A DNA stretch of 9,827 bases, taken from contig JAKFVJ010000168.1 in assembly GCA_021732245.1 (NCBI GenBank), positions 1 through 9,827 on the forward strand, given 5' to 3'. The stretch's first letter is position 1, and every line of letters begins with the position of its first letter. The position numbers were made by a program, and so were the translations under genes. Source of the stretch: Candidatus Obscuribacterales bacterium. Its GTDB lineage: Bacteria > Cyanobacteriota > Vampirovibrionia > Obscuribacterales > Obscuribacteraceae. The notes beneath the pieces were generated by a model. The model was not told the DNA's origin. It did not search any database and saw only the letters and a program-made list of their open reading frames with translations. Positions 5,257 through 9,827 of this stretch are shown here, piece after piece.

Positions 5257-7689
5257 CTAATGCCCACCAGCTAGAAGTTGACTCATTGTCTTAGCGCGAT
5301 GCGCGGCATAAGAAAGTATCGCTTCTACTTGAGCAAGATAGCTGGCAATATACTGAGCACGGAAACCACGTTGAATAAAGGCTTCCAGCCTTAGCCAATC
5401 TTGTGTATTAGCGTGCAAGGTACGAATTGCCTTATCTACTTTGGTAATTTCGTCTGCAGAGGCCTTATCCGGCAAATCATGCACTGCTTGCTGTACGGTT
5501 TCTATTTCCGAGAGAATTTCGTTAGTGCTCGATTGATCAGATAAGATGCGTTTTTTGGGATCTTGCAAATAGCGATTAACCATCGCGGCAAAGTCATCAA
5601 CTAGAATTCTCGAAGCACTAATTGGCTCTGATTGTGGTGTCAAAAGTGGTTGTTTTCTATAGGGACCAACGCGCAATACATTTTGCTTTTTGTCATCCAA
5701 CTGAGCCATAGCAAACATTGTTGTGCCAAGAGTGCCAATTACTCTTGATGTATCTAGTTGCTCAATTAGTCCGGCTGTGTCCAACTGGCGAATAGAAAGT
5801 CCCGGATAAACAAGGGCCCTGTCCTGACACTCTTCGCGCACATAGCCCGCAACGATTGAGAGATCTTTTGCCGTTTGCACATAGCTCATTGGATTGAGTG
5901 TATCTATCCAACCATTCTGCACCCATGTTTCCCACTCTTGCTGAATAGCATTTAGACGCAGATGATGCGGCATGGCATAGACTGCAGCAGAAAGACGGAA
6001 GCCTGGCTTCATTGACTTTAAAGTTTTGGAAATATCTTCAACAAAGCTACTAACTTGTTGAATCTTCCAAGCTTGCCAGAGAAGTCTTGTTGTTTCATCA
6101 AGATTGTCGAGTGACATTCCTGTTTCTTGTTCGAATCGACGTCTGCCGACCCAGTCAAAGCCCATTTCCGTACCCTTGTTATTGAAGGGGTAACGGATGT
6201 AATCGAGCTGCAAACCATCAACATTGTAGTTGGAGACAATTTCGGTGAAGAGGTTCTTTAGATATTGGCGAGCCTCCGGATTTGCCGGATCCAACCAAAA
6301 TTCCGGTTGGTTATTCGGCAACAATGCACCATTTGCACGAGCTAACGCCAGGCTGAATCCATACTTGGTTAAGACTGGTCCTGGATAATCAGGATCTTTG
6401 CCGATGATTGGATTATGACGCAGATTGCCAACGGCAAATACCCAACACCAACTATGTAATTCCATGCCGCGCTTGTGCGCTTCGGCAACTGCGACAGCAA
6501 GCGGATCCCAACCCATCATGTCCGGATTCTGTACGCCTATCTTTGTGGGATACATACAAAAGCCGGCATTGTTTGTCTCAAAATAGACAACATTTATTCC
6601 AGCTGATTTCAATTTATCGAAAAGGGCAGCCAGTCCTTTTTCATTCTTGGTCGATACTATAGTTCCACGATCCAACCAAATTGAACGAGCCTCAACTGGA
6701 CGTACAGGCATTGACTGAGCAAAAGCCAAAGCAAAGTCATGTCTTGCCTTTTGCAGTTCTTCATCTGCTGAATAGAAATGTCTTTCTTTGTAAGCCTCAT
6801 CAAACGCTTTTACATGCGCCTGAGCGGATTCAAAACTTTGTTGAATAGTGCGAAATGGAACAGCCAAATCGGCTTGCTTAGCTGTCTTGATTGCCTCATC
6901 TGTACGCTTTGTGAGATAAGCCAATTCCTGGCCAATTGTTTGATAGTCGGCAAAGCTAATTTGAATTGCTGCTTGTTGCGTTATGCCATTGGCCAAATCC
7001 TCAAAGGCGAGTGTCATCAAATAAGCATTAGTTGTAATTTCTCCCTGCAGCCCCGGTGCCCAGGAGAAATAAATTGCCGAAGGACCTCTGGCTATTGCTA
7101 CGCCTGACTGATTACCACTGCCGTCCGACCATCTGGCCACAGCATTACCCTGACCTTGCACAGAGACGTCAGCCATTAGTGTACCGACAGCAAAATCCTG
7201 ACGCACTGGAATTGGATCGCGCTGCCAAACAAGTGTCCGACCATCAGGCGTGCTTACATGCTTTTGCACCGAAGCTCCAGCAAGATCCGCTACAGCCTGG
7301 GCAGCTTGTGAAAGGTTGCCGCCGCCGTCAGTAATAAAAATCTTGCCGCCACCTTTGGCGTATTCCGTCAAAGCAAAAACCGCTTGTGGTGACATGTCAA
7401 GCAAAAGAGGCACAACAACTAGCTTATATGGCTGCAACTTGGCGGAGCCACCAGTCAAATCTGCATCCGTCACTAAGTCATAGCGAACATTGGCTGCTTC
7501 CAGTGTTTGCTTGAAAGCAAGCCATGCCTCTTCCCAGTTGCCCAAGTGTTGCTCGCCATAGGCTTGTGCGTTGCGCTCAGACGATATTACGGCCAGGGGT
7601 GATTGAGCAAATGCCGGTGACTGCGTTAAGACTAACCATGCGCAGAGTGTCACAAACAGTACTGAAAGAGATCTGACAACCATATTCAT
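5257..7689 (-). CDS. secreted GHL10-family (DUF187/YngK-DigH-like) glycosyl hydrolase-like protein
   Basis: 810 residues from ATG 7689. A clear signal peptide covers 1-28 ('MNMVVRSLSVLFVTLCAW...PAFA', likely cut before Gln29). Residues about 30-230 look like a glutamine-amidotransferase-like or beta-galactosidase-trimerisation-like alpha/beta domain ('LVVVPLLLDMSPQAV', 'GGGKIFITDGG'); no nucleophile Cys is seen at the expected turn. A helical linker follows (about 240-325). The GHL10 TIM-barrel spans roughly 330-670: 'EARSIWLDRGTI', 'GINVVYFETNNAG', 'HKRGMELHSWCWVF', 'EFWLDPANPEARQYL', the hallmark 'VDGLQLDYIRYP' (490-501), and 'DTLNPMSY'. The C-terminus (about 690-810) is charged and helical. 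E. coli DigH (YddW) of this family cleaves denuded peptidoglycan glycan strands, so envelope murein trimming is the best guess. The open frame extends to ATG 7824, but those 45 extra codons precede the signal peptide and read through a repeat. ATG 7683 is also possible and has slightly better spacing to GTGAAG. Confidence 0.88.
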   Translation of the reverse strand: MNMVVRSLSVLFVTLCAWLVLTQSPAFAQSPLAVISSERNAQAYGEQHLGNWEEAWLAFKQTLEAANVRYDLVTDADLTGGSAKLQPYKLVVVPLLLDMSPQAVFALTEYAKGGGKIFITDGGGNLSQAAQAVADLAGASVQKHVSTPDGRTLVWQRDPIPVRQDFAVGTLMADVSVQGQGNAVARWSDGSGNQSGVAIARGPSAIYFSWAPGLQGEITTNAYLMTLAFEDLANGITQQAAIQISFADYQTIGQELAYLTKRTDEAIKTAKQADLAVPFRTIQQSFESAQAHVKAFDEAYKERHFYSADEELQKARHDFALAFAQSMPVRPVEARSIWLDRGTIVSTKNEKGLAALFDKLKSAGINVVYFETNNAGFCMYPTKIGVQNPDMMGWDPLAVAVAEAHKRGMELHSWCWVFAVGNLRHNPIIGKDPDYPGPVLTKYGFSLALARANGALLPNNQPEFWLDPANPEARQYLKNLFTEIVSNYNVDGLQLDYIRYPFNNKGTEMGFDWVGRRRFEQETGMSLDNLDETTRLLWQAWKIQQVSSFVEDISKTLKSMKPGFRLSAAVYAMPHHLRLNAIQQEWETWVQNGWIDTLNPMSYVQTAKDLSIVAGYVREECQDRALVYPGLSIRQLDTAGLIEQLDTSRVIGTLGTTMFAMAQLDDKKQNVLRVGPYRKQPLLTPQSEPISASRILVDDFAAMVNRYLQDPKKRILSDQSSTNEILSEIETVQQAVHDLPDKASADEITKVDKAIRTLHANTQDWLRLEAFIQRGFRAQYIASYLAQVEAILSYAAHRAKTMSQLLAGGH

Positions 7690-7700
7690 ATACTTCACTT

Positions 7701-7799
7701 TATAACGCTCCAGTTTCGTTTCACTACACTTTCGCTTGCCATCCAGCATACCTAGTCCGCTATGCGGCGACCGGCTCATCGCCGCTCTTGCTTCGCTTC
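7701..7799. repeat. short dispersed repeat, copy A (between smpB and the GHL10 gene)
   Basis: A 33-nt core at 7767-7799 matches 8400-8432 in the same orientation at 30 of 33 positions. Flanking similarity reaches to 'ATAACG-TCC' (7702-7711) and 'CAGCAT' (7744-7749); copy A has about 30 extra bases between these. A perfect 7-bp stem (7764-7770 with 7779-7785) surrounds an eight-base loop. Confidence 0.7.
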
Positions 7800-7824
7800 T
7801 CTGATCATAAATCCAAATTGACAT

Positions 7825-8346
7825 TTACTTGAATTTTCTTACAGCTCTGTCTAATTGCCTTTGCGAATCACGCTTGGCTATAGATTGACGTTTGTCATAT
7901 AGTTGCTTACCACGCACAAGAGCCAGGTTCACTTTAACCCAATTCCTTTTGAAATAGATCTTCAAAGGGACAAGAGTTAACCCCTTTTCTTGCACCTTGC
8001 CTTTTAGCTTCTCAATTTCACGGCTATGCAAGAGTAGTCTACGCTTGCGCAAAGGTTCGTGATTGAAGCGATTGCCATGGTCATACGGTGAAACATGGCA
8101 GTTGTAAAGCCATACTTGATCGTCCTCAATACGGGCAAAAGCGTCTTGTAAGGTCACTTTTCCCTGACGCATGGACTTCACTTCCGTCCCTGACAGCTCA
8201 ATGCCGCACTCCATCGACTCGATAACTTCATACTCAAAGCGCGCACGGCGATTATCGGAGATGGTTTTAAAAACCGGCTCCTTAGGCGCATCTGCTTTGG
8301 GCTTCTGTGCAGGCGCTGTGACGTGAGTTTTACCCTTCTTAGCCAT
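7825..8346 (-). CDS. smpB: SsrA (tmRNA)-binding protein SmpB
   Basis: Partner of tmRNA in trans-translation; it brings tmRNA to stalled ribosomes and its C-terminal tail occupies the empty mRNA channel. Family hallmarks are clear in 173 residues: 'NRRARFEYEVIESMECGIELSGTEVKS' region (32-58), 'GKVTLQDAFARI' (62-73), 'NCHVSPYDHGNRFNHEP' (82-98), 'KRRLLLHSREIEKLKG' (101-116), 'LTLVPLKIYFKRNWVKVNLALVRGKQLYDKR' region (123-153) and a basic tail ending 'VRKFK'. Residues 1-26 form a Lys/Ala/Pro-rich extension, making it somewhat longer than the usual 150-160. The ATG at 8346 follows a weak AAGGA about 15 nt upstream. The tmRNA gene is not in this window. The GHL10 gene follows after a 135-nt gap holding a repeat, so co-transcription is possible but not required. 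Confidence 0.97.
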   Translation of the reverse strand: MAKKGKTHVTAPAQKPKADAPKEPVFKTISDNRRARFEYEVIESMECGIELSGTEVKSMRQGKVTLQDAFARIEDDQVWLYNCHVSPYDHGNRFNHEPLRKRRLLLHSREIEKLKGKVQEKGLTLVPLKIYFKRNWVKVNLALVRGKQLYDKRQSIAKRDSQRQLDRAVRKFK

Positions 8347-8367
8347 AAGCTACATAGTATATCCTTC

Positions 8368-8432
8368 ATAACGTTCCGGCAGCATGCGTTCGCGTTGCAG
8401 CGACCTGCTCATCGCAGCTCTTGCTCCGCTTC
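8368..8432. repeat. short dispersed repeat, copy B (upstream of smpB)
   Basis: Second copy of the element at 7701-7799, in the same orientation. The 33-nt core is 8400-8432. The hairpin of copy A is present but has one mismatch (8397-8403 with 8412-8418). 'ATAACGTTCC' (8368-8377) marks its other end, about 22 nt before the smpB start codon. Confidence 0.7.
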
Positions 8433-8437
8433 AAGGT

Positions 8438-8443
8438 TATAAT
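8438..8443 (+). promoter_or_regulatory. possible -10 box (TATAAT) for the GNAT gene
   Basis: A consensus TATAAT lies 24 nt before the GTG start, just past repeat copy B. No acceptable -35 is seen at 16-18 nt and there is no extended -10, so support is only the hexamer and its place in the divergent smpB/GNAT gap. Confidence 0.35.
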
Positions 8444-8467
8444 GACGGTTAGAACAGAGGGCAAGTC

Positions 8468-9502
8468 GTGATAAAAATCGAACCACTTTTAGCTACAGAT
8501 TACGCGCAGATGCGCGCTCTTTTGCGTCACCAACCCGAAGATGCTTTTTCAGGCGCGGATTGTAAGGACAGTCGCACGCAATATCGTGGACTGACATTCT
8601 GGCAACACTGGCTGCCGGTGCAAGCTCACGTCGGTCCGTCTGTGTATGTGGCAAAGGAAGATGGCGTTATTCTAGGTTTGATTTCCATTCGCTCTCGCGG
8701 CAAGTCCAAAGAATGCTGGGAGATAGAAGATTTAGTCGTTCATCCCCACCATCGTGGGCGTGGCATTGCACAAGAACTTTTGCGTTATGTATTTGCCCTT
8801 TTTGGCGGCCAAGGTGTCAATCATTTTGTGGCAGAGTTATCCGAGAAAAATGATGCTGCTTTAGCACTATTTGCCGCCTGTGGCTTTAGACGTGCAACAA
8901 GAGTTATTCGTTACGAAAAAGAATTCAACGGAAGACCTGCTGAAGATATTGATGAGAAACCACCATTTCGTTTGGCTCTATCAGGTGATCGCAGAGCCTT
9001 GTTTGATTTAAACCAAGACGTTTTGCCTCCGGAAATTCGCATGATCTTGTCTCAGTCTCCTGAAGATTTTCGCGTCTTTGAACTACCCAATCAGAAGGTT
9101 GAAAAATTACGCAATAAGATAACCGGGCACAAAGCCTGGTACTGGGTATCTGAAGACAGCGAGCGGAAAGTTCTGACCAGTGCGGTCAAAGTTACAAGCC
9201 ATCACCTAGAAGATTTCCACCTGGAATTTGCCGTACATCCGGGTTGGTCGGACTTGGCTCCGGAACTTGTTACGTTTGCTCTCAATAATTTAAATAGTTT
9301 AAGCCGCAAGGCAGTGGTTACAGCCAAAGCATTTGAGTTTCAGGACAAAGTCATTGAGTCTTTGGAGAAGGATGGCTTTGAAAAGGTCGGCAGCTACTGT
9401 CTTTTAGCCCGCGAACATTGGATTAGAGCGCGTGAACCCAAGCGCCAATTAGAAGGTCCGCGGGTGGTTCCGGTCCTGCCAAATCCTCTGATGGACACGT
9501 AA
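8468..9502 (+). CDS. GNAT-family N-acetyltransferase with a degenerate second GNAT-like half
   Basis: 344 residues, about twice a single GNAT domain. The N-terminal half (1-151) is a recognisable acetyl-CoA-dependent acyltransferase: 'VILGLISIRSRG', then strand 'WEIEDLVVHP' leading into the acetyl-CoA loop 'RGRGIAQELL' (Arg96-Gly97-Arg98-Gly99-Ile100-Ala101, the R-x-x-G-x-A motif), and 'NDAALALFAACGFRRATRVIRYEK' (128-151). The C-terminal half (about 165-320) seems to follow the same plan in decayed form: 'LEFAVHPGWSDLAPELV' (252-268) stands where the cofactor loop would be but lacks its glycines, and 'VIESLEKDGFEKVGSYCLLARE' (295-316) matches a GNAT end. Start is GTG 8468, with AGAGGG six nt upstream. 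Substrate unknown. It stands alone between divergent smpB and rpsL. Confidence 0.85.
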   Translation: MIKIEPLLATDYAQMRALLRHQPEDAFSGADCKDSRTQYRGLTFWQHWLPVQAHVGPSVYVAKEDGVILGLISIRSRGKSKECWEIEDLVVHPHHRGRGIAQELLRYVFALFGGQGVNHFVAELSEKNDAALALFAACGFRRATRVIRYEKEFNGRPAEDIDEKPPFRLALSGDRRALFDLNQDVLPPEIRMILSQSPEDFRVFELPNQKVEKLRNKITGHKAWYWVSEDSERKVLTSAVKVTSHHLEDFHLEFAVHPGWSDLAPELVTFALNNLNSLSRKAVVTAKAFEFQDKVIESLEKDGFEKVGSYCLLAREHWIRAREPKRQLEGPRVVPVLPNPLMDT

Positions 9503-9532
9503 ATACATAAAGTAATAAGAAAGGTTCGTGGA

Positions 9533-9556
9533 CTTACCAAGCTAGTTCTTGGTAAG
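9533..9556. promoter_or_regulatory. perfect 9-bp inverted repeat overlapping the rpsL -35
   Basis: CTTACCAAG (9533-9541) and CTTGGTAAG (9548-9556) flank a six-base loop CTAGTT. No T run follows on either strand, so it is a poor terminator. Its right arm contains the proposed -35 hexamer, which fits an operator. Confidence 0.5.
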
Positions 9557-9577
9557 ATTAACAATCGTCTTTATAGT
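9549..9577 (+). promoter_or_regulatory. sigma70-type promoter for rpsL
   Basis: TTGGTA (9549-9554) and TATAGT (9572-9577) are separated by exactly 17 nt and match the consensus hexamers at 4 and 5 of 6 positions. Transcription would start near 9584, giving a leader of about 42 nt. Confidence 0.6.
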
Positions 9578-9612
9578 TCATCCCAACTGCCTATCAAGTG
9601 CAGTTGTTCTCC

Positions 9613-9617
9613 AGGAG
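9613..9617 (+). promoter_or_regulatory. Shine-Dalgarno AGGAG of rpsL
   Basis: AGGAG ends 8 nt before GTG 9626. An in-frame TTG at 9620 is only 2 nt away, so GTG is the start. Confidence 0.75.
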
Positions 9618-9625
9618 TTTTGCTG

Positions 9626-9827
9626 GTGCCAACCATCAACCAATTGATTCGTCGCGAACGATCCAAGGTAACTTACAAAACCAAGTCGCCGGCATTGAAA
9701 TCATGCCCGCAGCGTCGTGGCGTTTGCACCCAGGTGAAAACCACCACCCCAAAGAAACCAAATTCCGCCCTGCGTAAGATAGCCCGTGTGCGCTTGACCA
9801 ACAGCATGGAAGTGACAGCCTACATTC
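9626..9827 (+). CDS. rpsL: 30S ribosomal protein S12 (5' part; runs off the right edge)
   Basis: Small-subunit decoding-centre protein. The 67 codons in the window give '(M)PTINQLIRRERSK', 'SPALKSCPQRRGVCTQVKTT', 'TPKKPNSALRKIARVRLTN' and 'SMEVTAYI', which track S12 from its N-terminus; the remaining half (family about 124 residues) lies beyond the edge. The start is GTG with a good AGGAG. Lys43, the residue most often changed in streptomycin resistance (Lys42 in E. coli mature numbering), is the wild-type Lys, as is Lys44. In most bacteria rpsL begins the str operon (rpsL-rpsG-fusA-tuf), so those genes are expected next, though not visible here. Confidence 0.98.
   Translation, partial: MPTINQLIRRERSKVTYKTKSPALKSCPQRRGVCTQVKTTTPKKPNSALRKIARVRLTNSMEVTAYI

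Noticed and set aside
6408..7483. Several plus-strand open frames inside the GHL10 gene
   Set aside because: All lie opposite a well-supported 810-codon gene, have no ribosome binding sites and give compositionally odd products.
8178..8369. Minus-strand frame from ATG 8369 with a better-spaced start region than smpB
   Set aside because: It overlaps the 5' end of smpB out of frame and its product resembles nothing. The SmpB frame is certain.
9533..9556. Inverted repeat after the GNAT gene as an intrinsic terminator
   Set aside because: The stem is only 9 bp and AT-rich, and no T run follows on either strand. Overlap with the rpsL -35 makes an operator more likely.
1..9827. CRISPR arrays, tRNA, rRNA, tmRNA, transposases, phage or toxin-antitoxin genes
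   Set aside because: Looked for and not seen. The repeats present are two copies or a single palindrome, without regular spacers. The RHH gene has no adjacent small toxin-like gene, so an antitoxin role is not supported.

Overview
The window looks like chromosomal DNA from a bacterium of moderate GC content with compact gene spacing. A prenyl diphosphate synthase of the CrtE type sits next to a YuiD-like 'divergent PAP2' protein, as I recall from cyanobacteria. Acyl-CoA dehydrogenase, a large secreted GHL10 protein and a lack of any photosynthesis gene are also present. Together these suggest a non-photosynthetic relative of cyanobacteria (Vampirovibrionia / Melainabacteria, perhaps Obscuribacterales). 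This placement is an inference; no rRNA is present to test it.

Layout. (1) 1-906, minus: LD-carboxypeptidase (peptidase S66), cut by the left edge just after its catalytic His. (2) 907-1048: divergent gap. (3) 1049-4166, plus: a tight, operon-like run of acyl-CoA dehydrogenase, a 135-residue one-helix membrane protein of unknown function, a GGPP-type polyprenyl synthase and a divergent PAP2 membrane protein, with gaps of 3, 45 and 16 nt. (4) 4167-4458: leader region with a consensus -10, short hairpins and an oddly placed perfect Shine-Dalgarno. (5) 4459-5004, plus: a small protein with two copies of a ribbon-helix-helix-like unit. (6) 5069-5100: strong, symmetrical intrinsic terminator, then a 134-nt nested palindromic element at 5117-5250. 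(7) 5257-7689, minus: secreted GHL10 glycosyl-hydrolase-like protein. (8) 7825-8346, minus: smpB. Each of these two minus-strand genes is preceded by a copy of the same short repeat. (9) 8468-9502, plus: GNAT acetyltransferase with a degenerate second GNAT-like half. (10) 9549-9827, plus: promoter, inverted repeat and 5' end of rpsL (ribosomal protein S12), probably the start of the str operon.

Functional themes: peptidoglycan turnover (LD-carboxypeptidase in the cytoplasm, GHL10 protein outside it), isoprenoid and lipid metabolism (acyl-CoA dehydrogenase, CrtE, PAP2-like), and translation or ribosome rescue (SmpB, S12). No tRNA, rRNA, tmRNA, CRISPR array, transposase or phage gene was recognised. 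I found no convincing complete new defence or mobile system. The least familiar item is the tandem ribbon-helix-helix gene with its unusual leader.
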